From contig NC_006039.1 in assembly GCF_000002515.2 (NCBI RefSeq), forward strand, positions 372,001-436,000: a stretch of DNA of 64,000 bases. Reading direction: 5' to 3'. Position 1 is the stretch's first letter, and every line of letters begins with the position of its first letter. A program made the position numbers and the translations under genes. This DNA is from Kluyveromyces lactis. Its lineage: Eukaryota; Ascomycota; Saccharomycetes; Saccharomycetales; Saccharomycetaceae. The notes under the pieces were generated by a model. It saw nothing but the letters and a program-made list of their open reading frames with translations. It did no database searches and was not told the origin of the DNA. This document shows, one piece after another, positions 1 through 9,542 of this stretch.

Positions 1-480
1 TATGGTGAAGAACAGTATATGTATATCAGAAGAGATTACCTCGGAAAACCTCCAAAAGCAGATTTAAACAGGGAGATGGTACAAGATTTCGACCAAGGTG
101 ATACAGGATATGAATTTAAAGAACCAAACAGGCATGTTAAATATTTGGAGGAAGAGATTACTCATGATGAATTGCCCAATGGTGAGTCTTTGTGCGATGT
201 CGTTCAAAGATTGAAACCATTGCTTGAAAATATGATTCTTCCGAACTTGAAGGAACGTGGTGACAGCCTTATAGTCGGTCATGGAAGCACAGTCCGTTCA
301 CTCTTAAAGATTTTAGAAGGCATTAGCGATACTGACATTAAGGAAGTCAATATTCCTAATGCCATTCCTTCAGTCATTGAACTAGATGATAATTTCAGAT
401 TTATTAGAAAATTCTACTTAGACCCAGAAAGTGCCAAAGTCAATGCAGAATTAGTTCGCCAGGAAGGATTCAAGGAATAA
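1..480 (+). CDS. GPM2: Phosphoglycerate mutase-like protein, 3' part (GPM2/GPM3 type)
   Basis: Histidine-phosphatase-superfamily phosphoglycerate mutase, cut by the window start; the frame is open from base 1. The visible 159 residues carry the second catalytic-histidine block (VGHGSTVRSLLKILEGISD) and the family C-terminal pattern of a NIPNAIP loop followed by an FYLDPE segment. Gpm1-type enzymes interconvert 3- and 2-phosphoglycerate. The long polar stretch before the histidine block is unlike Gpm1 and resembles the divergent Gpm2/Gpm3 paralogs, whose enzymatic activity in S. cerevisiae is doubtful. It is convergent with RPN4, as GPM2 (YDL021W) is next to RPN4 (YDL020C) in S. cerevisiae, which supports the name. 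The N-terminal RHG motif lies outside the window, so catalytic integrity cannot be judged. Confidence 0.85.
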   Translation, partial: YGEEQYMYIRRDYLGKPPKADLNREMVQDFDQGDTGYEFKEPNRHVKYLEEEITHDELPNGESLCDVVQRLKPLLENMILPNLKERGDSLIVGHGSTVRSLLKILEGISDTDIKEVNIPNAIPSVIELDDNFRFIRKFYLDPESAKVNAELVRQEGFKE

Positions 481-752
481 ATATATAGATACAAGTCAAC
501 GGCACACATTATAAACTTTCTATGTTAATCAATAATTTCTATAGACATCGAATTGGGGTACATTCTCCTGTGGCAAGAAAAAAATGAGTTGAGAACAGAG
601 AAAATATAGTATACCATCCGATATTGAGTACTCTATAGCAAATATATATATCAAGGTGTATTTACAGAATTACATATATGAGCAGAACTCCGATCAAGTC
701 GAAGAAACGTAGAGAGAAAAAAACCAATTCGCCAAACTAAATACCCTTACAG

Positions 753-2447
753 TTAAGAGTTCTGATATTCAACGTTGTCCTTTGCGTATTGTATCACACG
801 CTGTGCTTCGGTACCTTGTAGATTATGCTTGACTTTAACATGCCTACTTAGGGCATCATTTCTCGAAAAGGTTCTCTGATAGCCTTCAGATCCCAGTTCT
901 TGAATGCAGATCAAACACCTGAATATTTTCTTCTTAGAAGCATGGATAGTTTTTTGGTGTCTGATTAAATCATACGGTCTTGAAAACTTCTTCATACATG
1001 GTTCGTTAGTGACTGGGTTGTTCACCATGCAGATATGCTCATCGTTCTGGTTGTGGGAATGATGAATGTGTGTGTGTGTATTTGAGGATCCATACGAACG
1101 GTCGACGCTTAGTAGGGCATCCACAGATTTACCACGTTGATGATTACCTCTATTTCTAGTCATGGTACGAGACCCTGTCGTGTTCGTTGATTTTGGATCC
1201 AGTTTATTATCACTGACCTCATGCGATTTCCGAGTATTTATGGTGAGAAGTTGTCTTTGTTTGTTAGAATTCTGTTGAGATATAACCATACTTGGTTTTC
1301 TTCTGGGACTCACCAGAGCAGGTTCGTATAAAGGATCCTCATCGTCCTCGCTGAACATAGCGTCACCCTCATCATCACCTTCTTCCTCTTCTTCTTCTAA
1401 TTTTTCATTTTCTTCGAGTACAGAACTCTTGATTGACTCTATGCGAGGAACAGTTACCTGCGATAAATCCCTCTGTTGGTTTTCGTTCAATCGTTGTTGG
1501 GTATCCATGTATAACGACTCCTCATTCGATTTGGTAGAAACCTCCTCACTGTCAGAGAAATCGTCCTGTAAGTCATTCAGAATCTTGTCTGTTAATTCTG
1601 TGTTGTTTTTTCCTCCGTCTGCATTTTCCTCATACTCCCTCTCCTCCTCCTCTTCTTCTTCTTCTTCTTCATCCGAAAGATCATCATCGAAGTTGAATTC
1701 TTGGTCAAAACGAGACAGGGTATCCTGATCATTTGTCCAATAATACCCCGCCATGTTTTGGTCATCCCATAACGTAGCCTGAGCGGTCAATTTCTCATCC
1801 TCTTCGTACATGTTATTGAAATCACCATAACCCTCATTCAAAAACTCATCTTCGAATCCGTTTTCGTTGTTAATTCTCGTTTGGAAGTTAAACCCACGGA
1901 CGCTGTTCAACCTTCCATTCGACATACCATTATGGTGGTTGTTTGGATTATTCTGAGGAATCTGTTGGGCATTTGGGAATCTTGCCGAAGACTGTAAGAA
2001 AGGATTTGGAGTAATCGTATTAAGTGAAATCGTTGGCTGCACTGGAGTTAAATTCAAATTAACCTGTTTCACAATGGCAGCTGGGCCCGTAGTTGCGGTT
2101 GGACCAGGACCAGTGGCAGGTACAGCACATCCGCTTTTCTTATCTAAAGTGGTCAAATTGGGATCAGCGTACTTGTTGAACACCCCACTTGCAGTATCAT
2201 CATCAGACAAATGCAGATCATGACCCATGAGCTGGCCCATATTATACTGGTGTTGCGAGTGTCCCGACGAAAAATTGGGCCCGGTATAGAATGAATGCAC
2301 CTGTGACCTCGTGAGTTGCGGAAACGAATCGTAGTGCGTTTCACCGAACCCCATATCTAAAGACATCGGGTTCGTATTGTGGATCCTCAACTCGTCATCA
2401 ACCACATCCGTCAAAGTCCTTCTCAATTCCAAATCTGCAGCTGACAT
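753..2447 (-). CDS. RPN4: Rpn4-type transcription factor of proteasome genes
   Basis: Zinc-finger activator of proteasome subunit genes; in yeast it is itself a short-lived proteasome substrate. The 564-residue protein has an N-terminal ELRRTLTDVVDDEL block like Rpn4, an FNKYADPNLTTL motif, two long acidic runs (about residues 255-280 and 350-375, typical of the degron/activation region), and a C-terminal pair of C2H2-type fingers (about 475-550) with the FSRPYDLIRHQ and FSRNDALSRHVKVKH signatures. The open frame continues 15 codons upstream to a TTG; the ATG at 2447 matches the family N-terminus and was chosen. S. cerevisiae Rpn4 is 531 residues. A Yap1-like site and a heat-shock-like dyad lie just upstream. 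Confidence 0.93.
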   Translation of the reverse strand: MSAADLELRRTLTDVVDDELRIHNTNPMSLDMGFGETHYDSFPQLTRSQVHSFYTGPNFSSGHSQHQYNMGQLMGHDLHLSDDDTASGVFNKYADPNLTTLDKKSGCAVPATGPGPTATTGPAAIVKQVNLNLTPVQPTISLNTITPNPFLQSSARFPNAQQIPQNNPNNHHNGMSNGRLNSVRGFNFQTRINNENGFEDEFLNEGYGDFNNMYEEDEKLTAQATLWDDQNMAGYYWTNDQDTLSRFDQEFNFDDDLSDEEEEEEEEEEREYEENADGGKNNTELTDKILNDLQDDFSDSEEVSTKSNEESLYMDTQQRLNENQQRDLSQVTVPRIESIKSSVLEENEKLEEEEEEGDDEGDAMFSEDDEDPLYEPALVSPRRKPSMVISQQNSNKQRQLLTINTRKSHEVSDNKLDPKSTNTTGSRTMTRNRGNHQRGKSVDALLSVDRSYGSSNTHTHIHHSHNQNDEHICMVNNPVTNEPCMKKFSRPYDLIRHQKTIHASKKKIFRCLICIQELGSEGYQRTFSRNDALSRHVKVKHNLQGTEAQRVIQYAKDNVEYQNS

Positions 2448-2492
2448 GGTCTGTTTCCTCTCTCTGTCTGTCTCTTTTTTTATTTGCTCCAA

Positions 2493-2571
2493 TTACTAAT
2501 TTATAATAGAGCTTATTAGCTTACTTCCTTAAAAATGTAACGAAAGGCCGTTTCCAGTATTCTTTCCCGAA
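2493..2571 (-). promoter_or_regulatory. Stress-response motifs upstream of RPN4 (Yap1-like and HSE-like)
   Basis: TTACTAA at 2493-2499 equals the Yap1 consensus, and TTCCCGAA at 2564-2571 is a TTC-nn-GAA heat-shock dyad. S. cerevisiae RPN4 is known to be induced by Yap1 and Hsf1. Each motif is short and could occur by chance; the pair upstream of the right gene is what makes it worth noting. Confidence 0.35.
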
Positions 2572-3214
2572 CAAATCCCTGGTTCTTTAATTACGAGGGC
2601 CTTCGGTGTACAGAGAGCTAAATACCTTACCTCCTTATTTCAAAGTACAGAATCCGCTCGTGCTTGCTTCATGTACCTCTATACCAACCAATATGATATA
2701 TATATATATCGAAAACTCGTTTGGCTCTTTTATATTTCTATTTCTGTTTCTAGAGGATGAAGAACTGTAAAACACGATGAAAAGAAAGATACAAAATTGA
2801 AAAAAATGACAATTGTCACTGTGAGACATTCGTATGACAAATGGAAGCACTAAGAGCAAGAGCAAAGCAAGATAAAGGTTAGAGTATCGGGTGCACAAGC
2901 ACCCGATACTGCTTTCAACTCAATGGATTTAGTAGCAGTATTTCCATGGAGTGATAGAGACTCTCTCTATAGTATATGACAATCTACCTCAGCATGCAAC
3001 TGATAAGTCAGTTTGTTGGGTAATTGAGGCGATCTGTCGTTTCGTATGTATTTGTCAACACGTAATTCCTAAGCTGAATCCGGCGTTTAATGGAGGCGGG
3101 GTGAGGCTTTCCCTATCTGTTTCCGGGTAACATTTGGTAGCTTGCCATTTTCTTTTTCTTTCTAGATTGTTCTACCGCTAATGCGACTACCCTGCCAAGA
3201 AAAAAACAATTGTG

Positions 3215-3233
3215 TCACGTGTTACGCACGTGA
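3215..3233. promoter_or_regulatory. Paired E-boxes (Cbf1/Pho4-type) in dyad arrangement
   Basis: The sequence TCACGTG, five bases, CACGTGA forms two bHLH sites (CACGTG at 3216-3221 and 3227-3232) whose flanking bases are mirror images. Centre spacing is 11 bp, about one helical turn. Which flanking gene it serves is unclear; the GT32 gene starts about 475 bp to the right. Confidence 0.5.
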
Positions 3234-3264
3234 TGATCCGTCGGAATGTTTCAGGCGTCGCCAG

Positions 3265-3320
3265 ACATACCATTAGCACTCTTTTATAATCTAAATTATG
3301 CATGAGTGCTAATGGTATGT
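3265..3320. repeat. 17-bp perfect inverted repeat with structured 22-nt loop
   Basis: ACATACCATTAGCACTC at 3265-3281 is repeated as its exact reverse complement at 3304-3320. The loop itself contains ATAAT-CTAA-ATTAT (3286-3299), a 5-bp stem with a tetraloop. The whole could fold as a two-tier hairpin on either strand. No matching tRNA, snoRNA box or transposon gene is visible. Confidence 0.75.
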
Positions 3321-3707
3321 TGTTATCTAACTTAGTTCTAAGTTGTATTTCCGGTTTATACAATTAGATTAGACGAGGTACTTATCTTTATCTGTTAGAC
3401 AAGATTCAAGACTGAAAGTTACTTTTGATTCTGCATTAAAGTACTCTCTGATATTATTGGTTCTGGATATTCAATTTGTAATATCGTTTGTTCTTCTAAT
3501 ACGACTGCTATTTTGTAGGTACGCTTTGGAATATGTTACTCCATACTTACGTAGTTTTGGTAGAAAGTATACCCCCCCCTCCCCCTCAGATGGGTAATGG
3601 CCTTTGTTCTCTAATCTTTATGATCTGTGGTGTATCAAATTCCCAAGGCTAAGGAAATGTAAAACTTAAACTAAAGACAATAGGAATGTGAAACAAAAAC
3701 AAACGAG

Positions 3708-4982
3708 ATGCAGGAAAAAGAAAAGAATGTTCCAAGGCCAGTTGACCTGACTTTCTTGTCCTCTCATCTACCCATGAAACACCTTAGACCCCGCTCATGC
3801 TTATTGTTGTCCATTGTTTCAATTTACCTATTTTGGATCCTATTCCATAACATTCCCGCATTCCAGAATAGGGATAAATCCGTCAATACACCAACTGTAC
3901 CGGCAGATTGGTCCACAGGATCACTGAGGCATCGGCTGTTGGCACATTTCAATTCTCAAAATGAGATTCCAAGAGATATCTGGCAATCTTGGAAATCAAA
4001 ACAGAATCTTGATGTTAGGTTCCAGGAAAACGTGAGGCTTTGGTCATCCCAATCTGGATTCAATTACCATTTCCTCGATGATGATGAAATCGATGAATTC
4101 GTACGTACCCAATTTAAGCTGTTCCCAGAAATTATTCAGACCTGGGATACGTTGCCGAGAAAGATCTTGAAAGCTGATTATTTTAGATACCTCGTTTTAT
4201 TGGCGAAAGGTGGATATTACAGCGATATAGATACTTCACCTTCTGTTAACATAGACGCTTGGCTTACAGATGGTCCGTTGGCCACATTGATGGCTGAAAA
4301 TGATCTCTCCAAGACTGATGTCGGTGTCATAATTGGTATAGAGGAAGAACGGGATCTTGGTACTTGGAGAGGCCTTTTCAATAGAAGGATAAACCTATGT
4401 CAATGGACTTTAGCGAGTAGACCAGGTCATCCATTGTTTGTAGATGTCGTTGCAAAGATAGCTGATCTTGCATTGTATTACTATGATCCATCCACCAACG
4501 TATTGACTTTCCCAATGGGTTACAAGAACCTTTTCGACGTTCAACCTGCCTATAACATGTCGAAGGATTCTGCTAATTGGTATGAGGGTATCATAGAATG
4601 GACTGGTCCGGCCTCATTCACAGATAGCTTTTTCCGAACTATTAACCAGTGGTACATCGAAAACTTCAGTGATCATATTCAGGGTTCAAGCAACGAGGTT
4701 CTCTGCAATAACAAACATATGTGTGTTCTGGATCCCAACAAACCGTTAGATTTAATTTCAAAACTCGAGAATTATCCCCTAGGAGATAATTTGCTTGGAA
4801 TCAAGTTGCCCACGTCACCTGTTGGATGGGAAAATTTCACTCTACTCGAATACCCTTTGCTTTACGGAGATGTAGCACTTTTACCGAAGCATTTCTTCAA
4901 TTCTCTACATACTACGGACTTTAAAAAGGGATATGTGCATCATGCATTTACTGGTACATGGAAATGGACCCAAGACCCATAA
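3708..4982 (+). CDS. Och1-family alpha-1,6-mannosyltransferase (GT32)
   Basis: Type II Golgi membrane glycosyltransferase of the Och1/Hoc1 family, which add alpha-1,6-mannose to N-glycans using GDP-mannose. A short basic cytosolic tail precedes one membrane anchor (about residues 30-48). The GT32 core follows: the IPRDIWQSWK opening, ILKADYFRYLVLLAKGG, and the DxD metal/sugar-nucleotide motif in YYSDIDTSP (about 168-176), then GVIIGIEEE, the RRINLCQWTLASRPGHP block, and a C-terminal HHAFTGTWKW. At 424 residues it is shorter than Och1 (480 in S. cerevisiae) and lacks Hoc1's long stem. It is more likely a family paralog than the main initiating enzyme. An in-frame ATG at 3774 is an alternative start nearer the anchor. 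Confidence 0.85.
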   Translation: MQEKEKNVPRPVDLTFLSSHLPMKHLRPRSCLLLSIVSIYLFWILFHNIPAFQNRDKSVNTPTVPADWSTGSLRHRLLAHFNSQNEIPRDIWQSWKSKQNLDVRFQENVRLWSSQSGFNYHFLDDDEIDEFVRTQFKLFPEIIQTWDTLPRKILKADYFRYLVLLAKGGYYSDIDTSPSVNIDAWLTDGPLATLMAENDLSKTDVGVIIGIEEERDLGTWRGLFNRRINLCQWTLASRPGHPLFVDVVAKIADLALYYYDPSTNVLTFPMGYKNLFDVQPAYNMSKDSANWYEGIIEWTGPASFTDSFFRTINQWYIENFSDHIQGSSNEVLCNNKHMCVLDPNKPLDLISKLENYPLGDNLLGIKLPTSPVGWENFTLLEYPLLYGDVALLPKHFFNSLHTTDFKKGYVHHAFTGTWKWTQDP

Positions 4983-5184
4983 TCAACCTTGCATTGTTTT
5001 GTTTGTTCTATTCTTGTAACATTATATTTTCAGCATTTCATATTATTATACGATAAAAACTTCTCACTATATTTACAACAATCAAATATAAAAGAATAAG
5101 GTTCTACTCCTTTCACATCAATTTATAAATAGAACACGAAAGCTTATCATTGTTTTTACCCCCAAAGCTCATCATACAGGAGAA

Positions 5185-8100
5185 CTAAAAAATATCTCCT
5201 TCATCAGCCAGCTTATGATCGCGCCTTTGTTTCCAATATTCACCGTTGAACTTCCAGTAATCACATTTAGTCACAGGATGAATTTCCTTTTTGAACCATC
5301 TTTGTTGGTAAGTGATGTTTTTCTCCTCTCTCTTCTTTCTGACGCTTCTTTGCCTTTCTTCAACACGATGTTTTTCGGTAGCTGCTTCATCATATCTACC
5401 TTCTTCCATGGCCCTTTGATCAGGTCTTAATCTGGTATCAGTCGGAGGTAGCCATGGCAATAGATGTGGTTGAGGAGCATTCAATGTCACTGCAAACTTT
5501 GTCAAATTGAATGGGAATTCTGGTCTTTCATTAACATGCCATACGTTAAATCTAGTACCATCATATTTAGGGCCAACTGAATTACCGCTGCTTGTGTGAG
5601 TTACGCTATGTTTCAACTCGTCTACTTGCATCTCTTCCAAAGAATTAGGTTTCAAAACTTTCTTCGCAGATACTGACTCGTTCCAGCGGCCACCAAAGAT
5701 CCATTCCTTACCACCTTTGGCATTATAGACTTCACCCTTGACTTCATAAGCACTACTTGATCTCCATCCTCTGGCCTTAAAGTGGATCATACAGTAATCG
5801 CCTGTGTTGTGATTGACAATTTTCACATCTCCGTAATTATCAACTTGAGGATTTCCTAAAAGGATACCCACAACTTGATTGTTTGGCTTTTTGTAAGTGT
5901 ACAACTCTTCTTTACCATTTGAATCGGGTCTGATCGTTAGATACCATAGACCCAAATGTTTGAAATCAAAGGATCTACCATTGAATTTCGAGTCAACGAA
6001 GGATTCACCAAAGAAATCCCATTTTGGCGACTCAGTCCATGTGGCACTAATCGGTGGATGGTGAGAAACTTGTTCAGTGAAGAATCTGTAACTTTTATCT
6101 GGCCTGGAGTATTCAAATGTTTCTCCTAACAATGGATTGAACGGTTTAGCGACACGTTTTACAGTAGAAGCATACGAAGAGACCGTAAATATAGCAACAT
6201 ACAACAGTCTGAGTGTAGAGTCTTCGAATGACGCTGCTTGGTTCAACAAGTCTGCATATTCTAAATCCTCGGCAACTCTTTGCAATAAGGATGTTGGCTC
6301 ATTAAAACTGACTGGTAATGTCATTCTGGTCATATCTTTTCCAACCATGGATTTAAGGACGGACCACAAACTTACAGATGGACGGTCATCTTTTCCTAGC
6401 TTCAATCTCTGTCTCAACTTATCCTCATATCCTAAGAAAGATCCCTCCTCCAGTAGCACCTTTGCTTTCGTCTTCTGTTCCGCTGTTACAGCCAATGGTA
6501 ACTCTGTTTCAACACTTTCCTCTGTTACACCCTTATCCACAGTAGAACCTTCAGGTGAGATTACAATTTCAGGCACAGTAGACTTGGTAACAGAGGGCTC
6601 TTCTTGACTTTTTTCGAGTGTTTCATTGGAATCGTCTTGAGTTGATGGAATGGATACAGCGTTTTCCTTATCAGGTGATAAAGCTGTTTGATTACCGCTG
6701 GTTGGAGCGTCCACAGATGCTATGGAGGTTTCTTCGTTATCGAGATCTTCGGCATCAAAAAATTCGTCAACTTCAGAGTCAATATCTTCATCAGACTCAT
6801 GATTTTCAATGAATTCAACTATTTCTTGTAAAGGTTTAGCTGAGTCATTACCTTTATCTCCTACAGTTTTATTGTCCAAACTAAAATCTGCAGTATTTAC
6901 TTCTGAGAGTTTCTTTTGTAAGAGCTTTTTCAAATTCTTTCTCTCAATATCAAGTGATACTAGTTTCTCCCCCTTTTCCAGGAGTTCAAGCTCCAAATCT
7001 TTAACTGACTTGATCCATAAATTATTGATGTCTCTTTGTTTGGATAACATTTTGATCAACTTCTTATCTCTTGTTTGTGACATTTGATTTAACTCGGAGA
7101 AATTCTTAGTAATAAATCCTAGAGACTTTCTTGCGGTTTTTATATGCTCTTCAGATGGATCATTCTCGTTTATTAACTCAATTAAAGAGCTTAACTCGAT
7201 TGAAATTGCCCTTTGGAGAATAGTTATCTCTTGGGCATGCGGTCCGTAAACCATTTTAACATCTTCATCATCATCTCCGCCTAAAGTCTCCAACATACCC
7301 TGATCGTCTTCATCATCGTCTTCATCATCTTCTGCATCATCTTCAATATCTTCACCATCGATACTTTGGTTGGTTCTGAACCCTTTCCCAGAACCTGATT
7401 TGTTTCTCAAAGTGTCAACTTTGTTATCTTGGTCCGAAGAAAACGATGCAGTCTGGTCATCCGCGATGCTGCTCAATGGGGAAACACTCAGGTTGGAATT
7501 ACGCGAGTTTCTGACCTTGGAAACGAAATCCTTACCGCTCTCTGTCAAGTTACTATTCAATTCAACTAACTCAGCAGATGAAACAGAGGAGGCACTGCTA
7601 GTAGTTCTGCGGTGTGGTGGTTGCTGCTGTCTGTTGTCATAAGAGTGCAATGAAGGCATGCTAGAAGGTGGTTTATTTTCTAATGACTTATCCTGGGACC
7701 CTGAGCTGCCCGAACCATGTGTAGAAGAAACAGCATGCCCATTCTTAGTCATTATTTCTCTGTCTTTCGCAAACCTAATGGCACTTTGAATAGCCCACAC
7801 CCATTTATTTGTTTCGATAGGATGGTTTCCTTTCAAGTGCCATCTGATGGTGCCATTGCTCCCGCCAATAATCTCAAACTTGAGTTTTTCTGAAGAATCT
7901 AAATGCAAATAGCAGGTAGACATGTTGAGAGAACCCCTGCAAGCATTTGAAGTATCGGCTTGATCTTTGTAATAAGAGAAAATACCATCAGAGCTCAAAA
8001 TAAACCACCGTAATTTATAGCCTTGAGCAAAGTTGGTCCATTTCCTTAAGTATCCCTTATAAGTTGGAGGCTCATGCAAGTTATTGGTCACGTCTATAAC

Positions 8101-8907
8101 ACTCTGTTCTCTTGCAGCCTTCTCCAACATTTTTTTCAATTCTAGGTCAATAGCGTTCTTCTTATCGTTTTGTTCTTTTGAAGAAACTTTCTTGAGTAAA
8201 TCAATGGGTAATTTACCCCGACTGTCTCTTTTAAAAGGATCACCACCATGATCTAAAATCCATCTGCACAATAGAATGTCTCTTTTCTTGACAAATTCAT
8301 GCAATACTGTATCACCAGTCTCAGGCTCCATTCCGTTGATGTCTAAAAGTTCCTGATTTCTTGGGTTAGACAGTATTGAATTCAAGTGGTCGATATCTCT
8401 ATTATTGAAAGCCTGTCTAAACTCCTGGGCGATCTCTGCGACGTAATTGGCTCTAGCAACTTGCATCATTTGCGCAATGTTCAAGTTCTTGCACATTTCA
8501 ATCGGTTGCAAATGAGCGTCGTTCAGTATACAATCATTGATGTCCGGATGGTTCATTAGAACCGTCACCACATCTCCTCTCGATTGAAAAGCAGCAAGAT
8601 GTAAAGGTGTATTTCCATCCTGATCCTGCTTATTTACATCAATGAAAAGTTGTGAATTGCTGGAACCTTTCGTAGTCCAGTTTTGTACAATATCTTTAAT
8701 CAACGATGCTGGGGACACTTGGACGGCATAATGTAAAATTAGTTCAAAAACGGATCTGACAGTTGGTTCGTCAAATGGCTGGAACTCGTTCGCAATAAGA
8801 TGGCATAACTGTTGAAAGTTCGATTGTCTTAAACAATCAAGTAATTTCAATTTAAGTAAAGGCTTCGAAACTGAGACAGTTTTCGCCTTCTGGCTTTTAT
8901 GGTTCAT
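5185..8907 (-). CDS. SWH1: Oxysterol-binding protein Swh1/Osh1-Osh2 (ankyrin-PH-ORD)
   Basis: Long OSBP-related lipid-transfer protein of 1240 residues. Order: N-terminal ankyrin repeats (about 80-240, with DGNTPLHLAA and GDTVLHEFV), a PH domain (about 280-375, YKGYLRKWTN to the conserved W), an acidic low-complexity stretch (about 505-540), a FFAT motif EFFDAED (about 715-721) that binds VAP/Scs2 at the ER, and a C-terminal ORD (about 840-1210) with the EQVSHHPP fingerprint near 945. The family moves sterol/PI4P at contact sites such as the nucleus-vacuole junction. S. cerevisiae has two ohnologs, SWH1 (YAR042W) and OSH2 (YDL019C); this locus sits between neighbours of both, so it represents their unduplicated ancestor. 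Confidence 0.96.
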   Translation of the reverse strand: MNHKSQKAKTVSVSKPLLKLKLLDCLRQSNFQQLCHLIANEFQPFDEPTVRSVFELILHYAVQVSPASLIKDIVQNWTTKGSSNSQLFIDVNKQDQDGNTPLHLAAFQSRGDVVTVLMNHPDINDCILNDAHLQPIEMCKNLNIAQMMQVARANYVAEIAQEFRQAFNNRDIDHLNSILSNPRNQELLDINGMEPETGDTVLHEFVKKRDILLCRWILDHGGDPFKRDSRGKLPIDLLKKVSSKEQNDKKNAIDLELKKMLEKAAREQSVIDVTNNLHEPPTYKGYLRKWTNFAQGYKLRWFILSSDGIFSYYKDQADTSNACRGSLNMSTCYLHLDSSEKLKFEIIGGSNGTIRWHLKGNHPIETNKWVWAIQSAIRFAKDREIMTKNGHAVSSTHGSGSSGSQDKSLENKPPSSMPSLHSYDNRQQQPPHRRTTSSASSVSSAELVELNSNLTESGKDFVSKVRNSRNSNLSVSPLSSIADDQTASFSSDQDNKVDTLRNKSGSGKGFRTNQSIDGEDIEDDAEDDEDDDEDDQGMLETLGGDDDEDVKMVYGPHAQEITILQRAISIELSSLIELINENDPSEEHIKTARKSLGFITKNFSELNQMSQTRDKKLIKMLSKQRDINNLWIKSVKDLELELLEKGEKLVSLDIERKNLKKLLQKKLSEVNTADFSLDNKTVGDKGNDSAKPLQEIVEFIENHESDEDIDSEVDEFFDAEDLDNEETSIASVDAPTSGNQTALSPDKENAVSIPSTQDDSNETLEKSQEEPSVTKSTVPEIVISPEGSTVDKGVTEESVETELPLAVTAEQKTKAKVLLEEGSFLGYEDKLRQRLKLGKDDRPSVSLWSVLKSMVGKDMTRMTLPVSFNEPTSLLQRVAEDLEYADLLNQAASFEDSTLRLLYVAIFTVSSYASTVKRVAKPFNPLLGETFEYSRPDKSYRFFTEQVSHHPPISATWTESPKWDFFGESFVDSKFNGRSFDFKHLGLWYLTIRPDSNGKEELYTYKKPNNQVVGILLGNPQVDNYGDVKIVNHNTGDYCMIHFKARGWRSSSAYEVKGEVYNAKGGKEWIFGGRWNESVSAKKVLKPNSLEEMQVDELKHSVTHTSSGNSVGPKYDGTRFNVWHVNERPEFPFNLTKFAVTLNAPQPHLLPWLPPTDTRLRPDQRAMEEGRYDEAATEKHRVEERQRSVRKKREEKNITYQQRWFKKEIHPVTKCDYWKFNGEYWKQRRDHKLADEGDIF

Positions 8908-9542
8908 CTCAGAAAACAGAATTTTGACCTTTAAACTTAGCCAAGGTGTCTTTTTCTAGCGTCAAACGAGACTGCACTTGTAGTATATTGTAAAATGATA
9001 CCTTAAAAGCAAGCTGGGCCAGCAGATAAAAGTAGGGTTAACTCTGACAAAATAAATACAACAACGTAAAGCCTCAAATCTCAACTTTACTCAGATGGTA
9101 TATTGTTCCCACAATAACTGTCGATGGCCTCTATACACAACCGCTCTTCCCTTCTGAAAGGGTTTTTAGCTATAATATATGAAATTGATGTGAACTTTTC
9201 TCAAATGTGTTGTTGATCCCAAAGGGTTCGGAACCCGTTTAGTGAAGAAAGACAACTTTAGTGCAGGGTAACCAAAACATGATATATCAACGGAAACAGC
9301 AAGAAGAGGCACAGCAGGACATAGAAACTGTCATCAAGTCATTTAAATAATAGAGTTATATCAGTTCATACTGAAGTACATAGCTTACTTGGAAACGGGG
9401 CGGCTCAGTTAGCGCGAACATTTCTTTCTTCGTACAATATTGGCATCAGCATTCATTGAACCGGGAATTTCGTGATATGGTGATCAAATAGTTACATATT
9501 TCGTACTGATAAACGAGGCTGAACGGAGGAAGTATTGCTTCT
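8908..9542. other. SWH1 promoter / YAT1 3' region
   Basis: About 635 bp without a credible gene. The only structure I noticed is a near-palindrome GGGTTC-G-GAACCC at 9224-9236. It resembles the T-arm of a tRNA superficially, but no acceptor or anticodon stem accompanies it. Confidence 0.5.

Larger units (their letters stand above)
2448..3707. other. Long intergenic region between RPN4 and the GT32 gene
   Basis: About 1.26 kb with no credible gene. It serves as the RPN4 promoter on the left and the mannosyltransferase promoter on the right. It holds an (AT)7 run at 2696-2709, a Reb1-type CGGGTAA at 3124-3130, a pair of E-boxes, a long inverted repeat, and a C-rich tract near 3572-3588. The short frames in it have no recognisable similarity. 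Confidence 0.6.

Noticed and set aside
9224-9236. GGGTTCGGAACCC as part of a tRNA
   Set aside because: Only a T-arm-like palindrome; no acceptor, D or anticodon stem in the flanks.
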